NCBI GenBank assembly: GCA_022822445.1
Contig: JAJEBR010000068.1
Span: forward strand, 1-64,000
DNA length: 64,000 bases
Direction: 5' to 3'
DNA from: Gemmatimonadota bacterium
GTDB taxonomy: Bacteria > Gemmatimonadota > Gemmatimonadetes > Longimicrobiales > Gaopeijiaceae
A program made the position numbers and the translations under genes. The notes beneath the pieces were generated by a model. It saw only the letters and a program-made list of their open reading frames with translations. It searched no databases and was not told where the DNA came from. This document shows positions 45,074-53,518 of the stretch, piece by piece. Numbering within the stretch: position 1 is the first letter of the stretch; each line of letters begins with the position of its first letter.

Positions 45074-45411
45074 GCGGCACGCCGCTCATAGAGCACCCTG
45101 CCTTCGCGGAGGGCCCTGGCGAGAACGTAGTTCAGCGAATCACGCCAGTACTCGACGTCCTCCCGGGAATACACCAGCACGTCTACCGGCACGGAGAACG
45201 GCCTCAGTGCCTGGCGGAGGCGGACCATCTCCTTGTGGCGACTACGGCCGGGACCGAACGGCTCGGCCTCGACAACGATAAGGTCGATGTCGGAATGTGC
45301 GTGGGAGTCGCCCCGCCCGCGCGAGCCGAAGAGGATCACCATCTCCGGGTCCGCTTCCGCGACGAGCGCCGCGACCATCCGGTCGATGACAGCGTCGGTA
45401 ATCTCGGTCAT
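45070..45411 (-). CDS. MNT-type nucleotidyltransferase (antitoxin-like)
   Basis: The product has 113 residues. It shows the minimal nucleotidyltransferase signature L-F-G-S-R-G-R-G-D, then S-D-I-D-L-I-V, and a third acidic site in P-V-D-V-L-V. Such proteins usually inactivate a HEPN toxin by adding nucleotides to it. Here the partner appears truncated. AAGG lies about 9 bp upstream of the ATG. Confidence 0.82.
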   Translation of the reverse strand: MTEITDAVIDRMVAALVAEADPEMVILFGSRGRGDSHAHSDIDLIVVEAEPFGPGRSRHKEMVRLRQALRPFSVPVDVLVYSREDVEYWRDSLNYVLARALREGRVLYERRAA

Positions 45412-45473
45412 GAGTGTCGCCTTGCCTCAACCTGATTCGCGGCCCTCCCGGTAAGCCCTCCCCGTAAGGTAAC

Positions 45474-45500
45474 TTGAGTCCCCCGCCAATTCCCTATAGC
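45474..45500 (+). promoter_or_regulatory. Possible tRNA promoter
   Basis: TTGAGT at 45474-45479 and TATAGC at 45495-45500 lie 15 bp apart, about 55 bp before tRNA-Glu. A hairpin CCGCGT-GAG-ACGCGG at 45510-45524 would fall in the leader. The spacing is short, so this is tentative. Confidence 0.35.
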
Positions 45501-45554
45501 TTATCTGCCCCGCGTGAGACGCGGCGCCACGCACCGCCGGCGCGGGACACGGAC

Positions 45555-45627
45555 GCCCCCATCGTCTAGTGGACTAGGATACCTGGTTCTCAGCCAGGAG
45601 ACCGGGGTTCGATTCCCCGTGGGGGTA
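45555..45627 (+). tRNA. tRNA-Glu (anticodon CTC)
   Basis: The molecule has 73 nt with acceptor stem GCCCCCA/TGGGGGT and discriminator A. The anticodon arm is CCTGG-TTCTCAG-CCAGG (anticodon CTC) and the T arm is CCGGGGTTCGATTCCCCG. CCA is not encoded. Confidence 0.95.
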
Positions 45628-45665
45628 CTTGGCAGGCCGGAGCGGCGGTTGCGCCGGCTTGTCAC

Positions 45666-45738
45666 GGTCGCTTAGCTCAGTCGGTAGAGCACTACGCTCA
45701 CATCGTAGGGGTCGCTGGTTCGAGTCCAGCAGCGACCA
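45666..45738 (+). tRNA. tRNA-Val (anticodon CAC)
   Basis: The molecule has 73 nt with acceptor stem GGTCGCT/AGCGACC and discriminator A. The D arm is AGCTCAGTCGGTAGAGC and the anticodon arm is CTACG-CTCACAT-CGTAG (anticodon CAC). It lies 38 bp after tRNA-Glu and probably shares its transcript. CCA is not encoded. Confidence 0.95.
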
Positions 45739-45865
45739 TTCCCCATCTCCTTAGGCTCTACAGACACCCCTGCGCCCGCTTCGGCACCTCGTGCTCCAGT
45801 CTTCCTACGATTTCCTCTGCCGTCACGGGTGATCTCACCGACGAGGCGGCCGTTCGCCACCGCAA

Positions 45866-46591
45866 TCAGGCGGTGAACATCCAGGACGGCCTGGAGATCG
45901 ATGGCGGCGACATCATGCGCGGAGGGAGGGGCTGAGTCGGCACTTGGACTGTGGCGCCATCCGCACAGCCCCGTAGACGGGCAGGGAAGCTGAGTTCTAC
46001 ACGCGTGTTCGATTCATCGTCAAAGTACCGCCGGAAGTTCGTCCTCACGTCGCGGCCAAGCATCAAGAGTACAAGAAAGTCCATCTTGTACCTGCTGCCC
46101 AACGCGCGGAAGACATCGAAATCCAGCTTAGCCGAGAACGGATCAACAAAGCAGAACGACAGCAACCCTTTGTTCCTGCTGAACCTGGGCATCCTTCTGA
46201 CTATCGCGGGAACAGCTTCCGAGACATCCTCTTCGACGAGGCTCACGTCCGAATCGACGCTGAGGGCGCGGACACGAGCCTTCAGGGTTGCGACGCACCT
46301 GGGGTCGTTGTCCACAAAGATGTAGTTGGTGAACGGATCCGGTACCTGCAGCGCCGAAATGGCCGTTGTTGCGACGATCTCGCCGGTATCCTCCACACGA
46401 GCCCTCCCGGGCCCCGAGTACAAGCCCACGTAAGCCCGCTGAGGCCACCTGTTCTTCATGCCTGTGCTGAAGAGTCGGACATAGTAGTTGTGCAGCCTGA
46501 TCTTCTCGAGAGAATGGTCCTTGATGGATGGCGTATAGAGACCGTCGTCTTCCAACTCACGGAGGAGCCCGTCTTCCAGCCTCGCGTTCAT
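45866..46591 (-). CDS. tcmP: Three-Cys-motif partner protein TcmP, probably truncated
   Basis: The product has 241 residues from the ATG at 46591, which shares one base with the stop of the DUF5131 gene (TAATG). The body matches TcmP: R-A-Y-V-G-L-Y-S-G-P-G-R-A, then F-V-D-N-D-P-R-C-V and F-C-F-V-D-P-F, a methyltransferase-like core. The family is usually well over 300 residues. Here the last about 40 residues (after R-V-E-L-S-F-P) are Pro-rich and unlike it, and the gene ends about 130 bp from tRNA-Val. A C-terminal truncation or frameshift is likely, so function may be lost. Confidence 0.75.
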   Translation of the reverse strand: MNARLEDGLLRELEDDGLYTPSIKDHSLEKIRLHNYYVRLFSTGMKNRWPQRAYVGLYSGPGRARVEDTGEIVATTAISALQVPDPFTNYIFVDNDPRCVATLKARVRALSVDSDVSLVEEDVSEAVPAIVRRMPRFSRNKGLLSFCFVDPFSAKLDFDVFRALGSRYKMDFLVLLMLGRDVRTNFRRYFDDESNTRVELSFPARLRGCADGATVQVPTQPLPPRMMSPPSISRPSWMFTA

Positions 46592-47358
46592 TAGCCAGCC
46601 ACCGCCCCAGGCATCTCATCCCAGATCCTGCCCTCCAGCTCCCGCCCGCCCGCTTTCGGAGTGCGCCCTCCCCACTGCTTGAAGAAGAACGGGACGTCGG
46701 CCGACTGGCACTGATTGCGCAGTTCAATGATCCATTCCGGCATGATCGGTCGTCTGACAGGCCCGCTCTCGCCCCCTGCAATCAGCCAGTGAATCCCGGT
46801 CAGGTCGAGCCTCAGGGGGCCAATCAAGGGCTCGCAAGAAAGAAAGCGAACCGTGGCGGGAACGCTTCGCAGGTGGCGAACGCGGTAGCCAGCCGACTGA
46901 TCCTCGACCGATGCCCCAAGCCAAATGTGCTCAGGGAATGGCCCGCCATCGAAAAGATCCCGGTTGTCCTTCCAGAACCGGAGCACTCTCGCCGGGCGCT
47001 TGGTGAGCACCTGATAGGTATGCCAGTCCGCCCGAAGCATCGCTCGAAAGATCTGGCGCGCAAAAGCTACCGGTACATGCGCGTGGAACAGGTCGCTCAT
47101 GCTGTTGACGAAGACCATTCTAGGTTCGCGCCACTTTTCCGGCTGCCCGAGCCGTTCCGGCCAAATGCGGACTGCGAAGGGATCAGAGCGGGCGATGTCG
47201 GAATCAACAACGGGTGCGCGGGCGAGGTATGCGGTCCTGAGAAGCCTGCTCGCCAGCGTTGCCGCGTAGCAGTTGTCGCAACCCCTGGAGACACGAGTGC
47301 ACCCTGTGACGGGGTTCCAAGTCGCATCCGTCCATTCGATTCCCGTGCCTGTTGCCAC
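46591..47358 (-). CDS. DUF5131 / phage Gp37-Gp68 family three-Cys-motif protein
   Basis: The product has 255 residues from a GTG at 47358 with AGGAGG about 4-5 bp upstream. The N-terminus I-E-W-T-D-A-T-W-N-P-V-T-G-C carries Cys and is followed by S-R-G-C-D-N-C-Y-A, the three-Cys motif of this family. Later motifs W-L-G-A-S-V-E-D-Q and S-C-E-P-L-I-G are also typical. The family is found on phages and mobile islands next to TcmP. Its biochemical role is not settled; the Cys pattern suggests metal or iron-sulfur binding. Confidence 0.87.
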   Translation of the reverse strand: MATGTGIEWTDATWNPVTGCTRVSRGCDNCYAATLASRLLRTAYLARAPVVDSDIARSDPFAVRIWPERLGQPEKWREPRMVFVNSMSDLFHAHVPVAFARQIFRAMLRADWHTYQVLTKRPARVLRFWKDNRDLFDGGPFPEHIWLGASVEDQSAGYRVRHLRSVPATVRFLSCEPLIGPLRLDLTGIHWLIAGGESGPVRRPIMPEWIIELRNQCQSADVPFFFKQWGGRTPKAGGRELEGRIWDEMPGAVAG

Positions 47359-47403
47359 TCGACCTCCTCAGCAGTGACCGAATATCTACCGAAACCATTC
47401 TAA

Positions 47404-47709
47404 CAGATCTCCCGTCCCAGCGGAAGCCCGCCGGACCTCTCCGACCGACATTCAGATCGGATAGGCCACTCCCGGCTACGTCCCCCATTCCCGGCTACGT
47501 GCGGGCGAAACCCGGATTCAGGGTGAATTGTAGGCGTTCGACGACTCTTGCGAAATGTCGGCGAACGACGACAAGTCGGTAATGTCGTTGTCCGACAACA
47601 CCAGGTCATAGGGAGATACTTCTCCTTGACCAGCTCCAGCCATCCCAACTAGTCTTAGACTGGTCTAATCCTTCAATCCGTCCAAAACGTTTCAGCTGAA
47701 ACGCCTTCC
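47404..47709. other. Intergenic stretch with short palindromes
   Basis: No gene is seen between the divergent DUF5131 gene and the second phd gene. The region contains a cluster of GTCG/CGAC-rich repeats at about 47530-47600, including the perfect palindrome GTTGTC-C-GACAAC (47587-47599), and the operator-like site listed separately. Confidence 0.45.
47648..47668. promoter_or_regulatory. Operator-like palindromes before phd-vapC 2
   Basis: Two overlapping inverted repeats are seen: ACTAGTC-TTA-GACTGGT (47648-47664, one mismatch) and a perfect TTAGAC-TG-GTCTAA (47655-47668). The ACTAGTC half-site is the same as in the operator of the first toxin-antitoxin pair. Confidence 0.6.
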
Positions 47710-47955
47710 ATGTCCCACATCGGCGCCTTCGAAGCCAAGACGCACCTTCCCCGACTCCTGCGGCGCGTGCAGGCCGGGGAACGGTTCGTCATCACCAGGC
47801 ACAACCGGCCGATCGCCGAGTTGATCCCCTATCGGGCCGAGGACGCGGCCAGGGTCGAAGCGGCGATCGCGGACCTGAAGGACTTCCAGCGAACCCACAC
47901 CTTGGGCGGCCTCTCCGTTCGGGAGATGATTGAAGCGGGCCGCAGGCGCCGATGA
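47710..47955 (+). CDS. Phd/VapB-type antitoxin
   Basis: The product has 81 residues. The Phd pattern is clear: F-E-A-K-T-H-L-P-R-L-L-R-R-V, then E-R-F-V-I-T-R-H-N-R-P-I-A-E-L-I-P. The C-terminal helix (T-L-G-G-L-S-V-R-E-M-I-E-A-G-R) is the expected toxin-binding part. The stop overlaps the toxin start (ATGA). The ribosome site is weak. Confidence 0.87.
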   Translation: MSHIGAFEAKTHLPRLLRRVQAGERFVITRHNRPIAELIPYRAEDAARVEAAIADLKDFQRTHTLGGLSVREMIEAGRRRR

Positions 47956-48368
47956 CCTTCGTGCTCGATTGCTCGGTGACGATGGCGTGGCTGTTCGCCG
48001 ACGAGGCCACGCAGGAGACGGAGCGGCTGCGCGATTCCCTGATCGGCGGGCGGGCGTTCGTCCCGGCGCTCTGGCCGATCGAGGTGGGAAACGTGCTCCG
48101 CGCAGCCACCCGGCGCGGACGGATCGCCCGGTCCGACTGGGGCCGGATTCGCGACAACCTCGAGGCGCTTCCCGTCGAGATCGATCCGGTTGCCACCTCC
48201 GTCGTCTGGGGAGACGTCCTCGAACTCGCTCACGACCACCGGCTCTCGGTCCATGACGCCGTGTACCTGGAGCTGGCGGGGCGGATGCGGCTGCCGCTGG
48301 CGACGCTGGACCTCGCGCTGGCCAGCGCGGCGCTCGGGCTGGGGTTGGAGGTGCCGACGGTAGGCTGA
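47952..48368 (+). CDS. PIN-domain toxin (VapC)
   Basis: The product has 138 residues. The N-terminal V-L-D-C-S-V-T-M-A-W-L-F has the first catalytic Asp. P-I-E-V-G-N-V-L gives the conserved Glu, and H-D-A-V-Y-L-E-L-A followed by P-L-A-T-L-D completes the acidic site. It is translationally coupled to the antitoxin and expected to act as an endoribonuclease. Confidence 0.9.
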   Translation: MTFVLDCSVTMAWLFADEATQETERLRDSLIGGRAFVPALWPIEVGNVLRAATRRGRIARSDWGRIRDNLEALPVEIDPVATSVVWGDVLELAHDHRLSVHDAVYLELAGRMRLPLATLDLALASAALGLGLEVPTVG

Positions 48369-48391
48369 ACCGGTCCCCCGCGTCGCCCGCG

Positions 48392-49588
48392 TCAGCCTGA
48401 CTCCCGAAAGGTCATTCGCACGATCTCGGGGATGTCGAAGGCCCGCGTTCCCACACCGACGGCCGCGTCGCCCCGGATTGCGCCCTCCCGTAGGGACACG
48501 TCCAGCGGCCACTGAGCGTCGAAGAGGAAGTCGCCTGCGTGATCATACACCTGCGCTGTCGCGAGCGAGTCGCCATCCTCCTCCCACAGCTGCACCCAGA
48601 GCCTGCCGTCCTCGTCATACCACATGTATTTGATCGGCGGCTTTCGGTCGGGAACTGTGAGCTCCGGATAGTCTCCGGGCTGGTATGCGGTCCTCAGGCT
48701 GTCCACCACGAACTCCTCGCGTCGGCGCTCCGCATTTGAGACCCTGGGGCCGACCTGCTCGCGCGTAATCGTGCGGAACCGGACACCTCGTTCGTCATAC
48801 AGATCGATCTCGTAGCGCCGGGTCACGCACCTGGCGTACGCGCCCGAACGGGCGTCGGCCAGACGATCCGCTGGGGCGAACGGACCGAGCACTTCAACCC
48901 AATTCGACCCCGGCGTTCCCGGAAACGTAAACCTCCTGGCGCCCAGTTCTTCGCCGGAAACATGCCGGGGCAGGGTGTCTTCCCGGACGACGATTCCGTC
49001 CGGGTCGACCCAGAGGCGCACACCGTGCAACGGGCCGTCACAACTCGTGAGGCCGATCAGTCCGTCGGCGGCGAAGAGCGGCTTGCGGGAACTCAGACAC
49101 CGCATTTGCTCCTCCCGGTGCCGATAGAGCGACAAGGACCCGAGGTACGACGCCCCGGCCGGCTCGAGTGCGTAGGTCAGAAAGGCATGGGGACCACGCG
49201 AATAATTGAAGATCCACACCGAACCCGCCGGATCCACGGCGACCGTCCACGGCCGGTCGAACTCACCAGGGCCTTCCCCAACTCCTCCGATCTCGGTGAT
49301 GAACCGGCCATCCGAAGCGTACAAACCCACCCGTTGCGCCATGTAGTCCGACACCACAAGCCGGTGATCCGGCAGCAACGCGAGCCCGCGAACATCGGCG
49401 AACTGGTACTCCTCACCCGCCGCAATGTCGCCGCCGATCCGGAAGTCGACATCCGCCACGCGGCGTTCCGGCCGGTCGACCGCGCTCGTCTCTTCGGAGT
49501 TGCCGGCGCCTCCTCTGTCCCCACACCCCGCCAGGAGCGTGACTCCCAGGAGGAAGCACCAGGGCAGCCGGCCGACCGGGCGCGGCAA
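48392..49588 (-). CDS. 6-bladed beta-propeller lipoprotein (isolated)
   Basis: This protein of about 398 residues has an uncertain start. The frame is open much further upstream, but the signal region (P-W-C-F-L-L-G-V-T-L-L-A-G-C) is best served by a TTG at 49588, with no strong ribosome site. The lipobox is L-L-A-G-C. Propeller features are A-L-L-P-D-H-R-L-V-V-S-D, G-G-V-G-E-G-P-G-E-F-D and V-D-P-A-G-S-V-W-I-F. It lies outside the two cassettes and next to a pilin-like gene. It lacks the W-D-S-A-G-I-E signature of the 10-15 kb paralogues. Confidence 0.75.
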   Translation of the reverse strand: MPRPVGRLPWCFLLGVTLLAGCGDRGGAGNSEETSAVDRPERRVADVDFRIGGDIAAGEEYQFADVRGLALLPDHRLVVSDYMAQRVGLYASDGRFITEIGGVGEGPGEFDRPWTVAVDPAGSVWIFNYSRGPHAFLTYALEPAGASYLGSLSLYRHREEQMRCLSSRKPLFAADGLIGLTSCDGPLHGVRLWVDPDGIVVREDTLPRHVSGEELGARRFTFPGTPGSNWVEVLGPFAPADRLADARSGAYARCVTRRYEIDLYDERGVRFRTITREQVGPRVSNAERRREEFVVDSLRTAYQPGDYPELTVPDRKPPIKYMWYDEDGRLWVQLWEEDGDSLATAQVYDHAGDFLFDAQWPLDVSLREGAIRGDAAVGVGTRAFDIPEIVRMTFRESG

Positions 49589-49677
49589 CCGTCCGCCGAT
49601 GATCCCCGCGTCCGTACAGGATGCGTCGGCGCGCGATTGGAGCTGGGCCCTGTTCCGCCGCGAGCCAGGCCCACGCC

Positions 49678-50349
49678 CTAGAAGCACACGGGCTTCCGCT
49701 CCGCGAGTTCCACCCCCTCCTCCGCCGCAATCGCCTCCCATACGAAGGGTGCCTCACCCGCGAAGGCGAGGCAATCGTACAGCGGCTCCATTCGGGTGCT
49801 GGCACCGGTGAAGGTGTAGGGACCGCTCAACCAGCTCTCCTTCGCCGTCAGGCGCGCGGTCCAGCCGCCCCCGGCCGTGCGGAGGTCGACCAGAAGGTGT
49901 GCCGGCAAGCCGTAGTCCGACGGTGCGCCGAATCCGGGGAGATCGTCGACGGAGGCGGCGTATTCCCCGGTCTGCTCCAGATGCCGGTCCTGGGCGGTGA
50001 CCAGTGCGTCCAACGCGCCGAGCCGGTCTTTCCGGGTTTGCTCGACCCACTCCTCCGTCAGGGTGTACCAGGCCCCCGACTGCACCTGGATCCTGTAGTT
50101 CTCTTCCACCCAGCGCCAGCACACCATCTCCCACGAATGGACTTGCCGGCCATCGTTCTTGAGCCACTCGGGAAAACCCACGAGTTCGCCGTCGTGCACT
50201 TCGTGGTTGAGCAGGATGACAAAATCCGGCATGTCCTCTCCCACCGGACCCCTCGGGCGACACTTGGGCCCTTCGGATGGGCGATCGAGAACGCCCGCGG
50301 GCGCTACGCCCCCGAGCAACAGAAGCAGTGCGGTTGCGAGCTTTGGCAT
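49678..50349 (-). CDS. Secreted protein with pilin-like C-terminal domain
   Basis: The product has 223 residues, with AGGAGG before the ATG at 50349. The signal peptide (M-P-K-L-A-T-A-L-L-L-L-L-G-G-V-A-P-A-G) is of the ordinary Sec type, not a prepilin leader. The segment Q-D-R-H-L-E-Q-T-G-E-Y-A-A-S-V-D-D-L followed by G-W-T-A-R-L-T resembles the part after the helix in minor pilins and pseudopilins (ageing-fibre type Y-x-x-x-G-x-Y-x-x-x-x-x-x-L). The N-terminal half is unknown. Two Cys near the end may pair. Confidence 0.6.
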   Translation of the reverse strand: MPKLATALLLLLGGVAPAGVLDRPSEGPKCRPRGPVGEDMPDFVILLNHEVHDGELVGFPEWLKNDGRQVHSWEMVCWRWVEENYRIQVQSGAWYTLTEEWVEQTRKDRLGALDALVTAQDRHLEQTGEYAASVDDLPGFGAPSDYGLPAHLLVDLRTAGGGWTARLTAKESWLSGPYTFTGASTRMEPLYDCLAFAGEAPFVWEAIAAEEGVELAERKPVCF

Positions 50350-50545
50350 GGTATTCCTCCTCCGGGGCGCGGCCCCGGCACCTGAGCTGGGCAGGCCGGT
50401 CGAAATCGCTGGACGACCCCGGCCTACTCAAGCTACGAAAATTGCGGTAGCTCTATTACAGTAGCCGCCTGCACTCTTCGCCGCAAGCGCGCTGGAGACG
50501 GTCCCCGTTCCGGGGATCGGAGCCTGTCCCGATCCCCTCCTCGCC

Positions 50546-52705
50546 TCAGGCCAACGCCGGAATCCTCGGCTCCACCTTCTCCACCCGCCCCACCCCCACC
50601 CCCGGCTCCCACCCCACCACCCTTCCCGCCACCGCCGACGCGGCCACCGAGTAGGGCGACACCAGGTACAGCTGCCCCGGCCCCGAGCGGCCCGGGAAGT
50701 TGCGGTTCTGGGACGACACGCTCACCTGGTCCGGCGAGCGCGTGATCCCCGGCCCGGCGGCGATGCACGCGCCGCACCCCGGCTCGATGAACTCGGCGCC
50801 GATCGCGCGGAAGAGATCCAGGTAGCCCTGCTCGCGTGCGTACTCGCGCACGTCGGTGGAACCGCACTGGATGTAGCACTTCACATCCGGGTGGACCCCG
50901 ATCCCCCAACGATCGCGCGCCTCGCGGAAGACCCGGGCGTACATGTCCATGTCCTCCTTCTTGCCGGCCGTGCAGGACCCGGCGTAAGCGATCTCGATCG
51001 GGACCGGGTCGGCGAGCTCGTCGATGTAGAGGCCGTTCCCGGGATCGCCGGGGAGCGCGACCATCGGGCGCAGCCGCGAGGCGTCGATCTCGATGACCTT
51101 GACGTACTCGGCGCCGGGGTCGCTGTGGACGCCGTCGACCAGCGCGCGGGCGCGCTCGTCGTCCATCCCCCGCTCCTCGACCAGGAACTCCACGGTGCGC
51201 TCATCCGCCGCGACCAGGCCCGTGAAGGCACCCACCTCGGCGGCCATGTTGGTCATCGTGGCGCGCTCGTCGACGCTCAGCCGCTCCACGACCGGCCCCG
51301 CGTACTCGATGATCTGGCCGATCGCGTGCCCGTCGCGCACGTAGGGGTGCCGCAGGATCTCGAGCATCAGATCCTTGGCGGTGCAGTTCGCGGGGAGCGT
51401 GCCGTCCACCACCACCTTGAACGACGGCGGGATCCGCGCCCGCACGTCCTTCGTGATCCACGAGTTGAAGATCGCCGTGGTGCCAACCCCGAAGGCCAGC
51501 GCGCCGACCGCGCCCGCGTGGGGCGTGTGCGAATCGGTCCCGATGATGAGCATCCCGGGCTCGGCGTAGTCCTCCAGTATCTTGGAGTGGCAGATCGCCT
51601 CGGAGCCCATCACGTGGCCCTGCTGCTCGCCGTAGAGGCGGATCCCCTGCTTCTCCGCGAACTCGCGCTGCTTGACCTCCAGCTCGTTGGCGACCGCGAG
51701 CAGGCCCTGCTCGATCCGCTCCTGGCTCATCACCTTGTGCAGGAAGGTCAGGTGGTCGCGGAAGAATAGGATCGAGTCCGGGTCGAGGACCTTCGCGTCG
51801 GCGCCCAGCTTCTGCTCGAAGAAGATGGCGGCCATCGGGGTCACGTACTCGTGCGAGAAGCGGATGTCGGCGCGGAAGAAGCCGGCCTCGCCGGGTTCGG
51901 CCGACGCGGTGCCGATGCGCCCTTCGGCGGCGTCGACGACCCACTTCCGGGCGAAGATCTTCTCGCCGAGGGTCATGGGGCGGGGGGTGGAAGCGCGGCG
52001 GCTGTCGCCCGGTTGCCCGTTCGGCCCGACGGTTCGCGCCCGCCCCGCGTCGCCTGCGGGAGTTCCGCCCAGCGCGCGCGGCGCCGGGAGCGTCACCTGG
52101 CCCCCCATCCGCGCCATGTTGAACTCGAACAGCCCTCCGTACTCGATGATCTGCCGCGTTATGTCGTCCTTCCCGGCGGTGAATTCGCTCAGCGCGATCG
52201 GTTCACCCGACCGGATCCGCTCGATGAGCCCGAAGTCGGTCGTGGTCAGAATCCCCAGATTCTGGCAGTTCTCGTTGTAGATGCGTTCGATGCTCTCGCT
52301 GACGACGACCTTGATCCCGGCCATCAGCTCGGCGTAGGGGCTCTGCTCACGGCTGGACCCCTTGCCGCGGCGCTTGCCGGCGACGGAGCAGACGAAGCCG
52401 CCCGCACGCACGGTCCCGCGCTCGATGGGGGCCTCGACACCCCCGTTGGCGCTCGCGACCTCCAACCCCAAATAGGGGAAGTCCCCCAGGGTCTCGTCGT
52501 AGAAGAAACAGATGTAGGCGGGAGTGATCTCGTCGGTGCTGATCTGGTCGCGGAGGCTGGCCTTGAGTTCGGGTGTCAGCTCCGGGTCCAGACCCTCGTG
52601 GAGCTGGCGCCGGATCAGCTCGGCGTCGTCCGCGAGGAAGAGGACGCGGCCGACGAAGGAGATTTCGGGCGGCCTTTTGGGGGGGACTGGGACGGTGTGG
52701 CGCAT
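50546..52705 (-). CDS. Aconitase-family dehydratase, fused LeuD-like and LeuC-like domains
   Basis: The product has 719 residues from the ATG at 52705. The N-terminal third is a swivel (LeuD-like) domain with R-G-K-G-S-S-R-E-Q-S. The rest is the catalytic LeuC-like domain with G-T-D-S-H-T, G-S-C-T-A-G-K and P-G-C-G-A-C, whose three Cys bind the [4Fe-4S] cluster. A Gly/Arg/Pro-rich linker of about 40 residues joins them. Placing the swivel first is the opposite of AcnA. Isopropylmalate, homoaconitate or a related hydroxy-acid is the likely substrate type, but the exact one is not decided by sequence. No leucine genes are adjacent. Confidence 0.85.
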   Translation of the reverse strand: MRHTVPVPPKRPPEISFVGRVLFLADDAELIRRQLHEGLDPELTPELKASLRDQISTDEITPAYICFFYDETLGDFPYLGLEVASANGGVEAPIERGTVRAGGFVCSVAGKRRGKGSSREQSPYAELMAGIKVVVSESIERIYNENCQNLGILTTTDFGLIERIRSGEPIALSEFTAGKDDITRQIIEYGGLFEFNMARMGGQVTLPAPRALGGTPAGDAGRARTVGPNGQPGDSRRASTPRPMTLGEKIFARKWVVDAAEGRIGTASAEPGEAGFFRADIRFSHEYVTPMAAIFFEQKLGADAKVLDPDSILFFRDHLTFLHKVMSQERIEQGLLAVANELEVKQREFAEKQGIRLYGEQQGHVMGSEAICHSKILEDYAEPGMLIIGTDSHTPHAGAVGALAFGVGTTAIFNSWITKDVRARIPPSFKVVVDGTLPANCTAKDLMLEILRHPYVRDGHAIGQIIEYAGPVVERLSVDERATMTNMAAEVGAFTGLVAADERTVEFLVEERGMDDERARALVDGVHSDPGAEYVKVIEIDASRLRPMVALPGDPGNGLYIDELADPVPIEIAYAGSCTAGKKEDMDMYARVFREARDRWGIGVHPDVKCYIQCGSTDVREYAREQGYLDLFRAIGAEFIEPGCGACIAAGPGITRSPDQVSVSSQNRNFPGRSGPGQLYLVSPYSVAASAVAGRVVGWEPGVGVGRVEKVEPRIPALA

Positions 52706-53027
52706 TCTTCGTGCAGGGATGGGTGTGAACCTATTTGGAAAGATACCACCGGTGGGGCGGCTGGCGAGCCGAGTTGCGCGGGTCCATGCAGTGGAAGCGG
52801 TCCACACCACAGCCGCACGACGGCCGGGGCGGGGTGGCCATCAAGGCGCCCCTCTGGTTCACCGTGCGCCTGTGGGAAGACGGTGGCCCGGTAGCGGACG
52901 TGCTCACGGCAGAGCCCACGGTGACGAATAGGAGAGCGAAGCAAGTCGAGAATTGACATTGTCGAACTATCGAGCTACGCTTTCTGACATATCAAATGGA
53001 GCCACTCCCAACCAGAGGAGGAAGCAC
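52706..53027. other. Intergenic stretch with an undefined small plus-strand frame
   Basis: A plus-strand frame at 52735-52956 could encode up to 73 residues (I-K-A-P-L-W-F-T-V-R-L-W-E-D), with no ribosome site and no recognised domain. It may be the remnant of an accessory gene. A possible promoter follows at its end. Confidence 0.35.
52953..52981 (+). promoter_or_regulatory. Possible promoter before the QueC-like fragment
   Basis: TTGACA (52953-52958), 17 bp, TACGCT (52976-52981). The -35 is consensus and the -10 is weak. It lies 47 bp before the GTG at 53028. Confidence 0.4.
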
Positions 53028-53513
53028 GTGAGCGATGGCCCGTGGAAGAGCCTACTGTGGTGGACCACCAAGTCTTGTTGGAAACGCAATAGCTGGAGTT
53101 CCGTCGGAGGTTCGTGGCGCCACTGTGGCGTCTGCGCTGCCTGCATGTTGAGGCGGGTAAGCGTCCACGCAGCCGGTCTCGCCGAGCACCCAGAGACATA
53201 CGTCTGCACCAACATGAGTGCGGCAACGTTGGAATCCGCCGTACACCCTGATTTCGAGCGCCTGAACGATGCCTACCGGGAGTACGCCTTCGCGGGGGTC
53301 CTCCACATGCACCACCTCGCTACCATGGCAGACCCCGGGGTCCGACAGATCGTCGGTCGCCACGCCCGTTCCCTCCGACCGGTACTCCGGGCCAAAGGGG
53401 ACCCGGAGGAGCGTCTCGTGCGCCTCCTCGAGAGGCATGCCGACGAGTGGCGCGCCTACCTCAACGCGCTGAAGCCGAGTTCATTCGTCAATCAGTGGAT
53501 TCGGAGAAACTGA
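53028..53513 (+). pseudogene. QueC/QatC-like C-terminal zinc-domain fragment
   Basis: This 161-residue frame starts at a GTG with AGAGGAGG about 6 bp upstream. The segment K-S-C-W then H-C-G-V-C-A-A-C-M-L-R-R and A-G-L-A-E-H-P-E-T-Y matches the zinc-binding C-terminal region of 7-cyano-7-deazaguanine synthase (QueC) relatives, including QatC of the Qat defence system. The ATP-pyrophosphatase domain (S-G-G-x-D-S) that should precede it is missing. It is probably an N-terminally truncated relic, although the ribosome site leaves open a short expressed product. It sits in a toxin-antitoxin island. Confidence 0.55.
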
Positions 53514-53518
53514 CGACC

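Noticed and set aside
45672-45860. A 62-codon minus-strand frame overlapping tRNA-Val.
   Set aside because: Its C-terminal half is read from the tRNA gene itself; the remainder may be a decayed fragment but cannot be called a gene.
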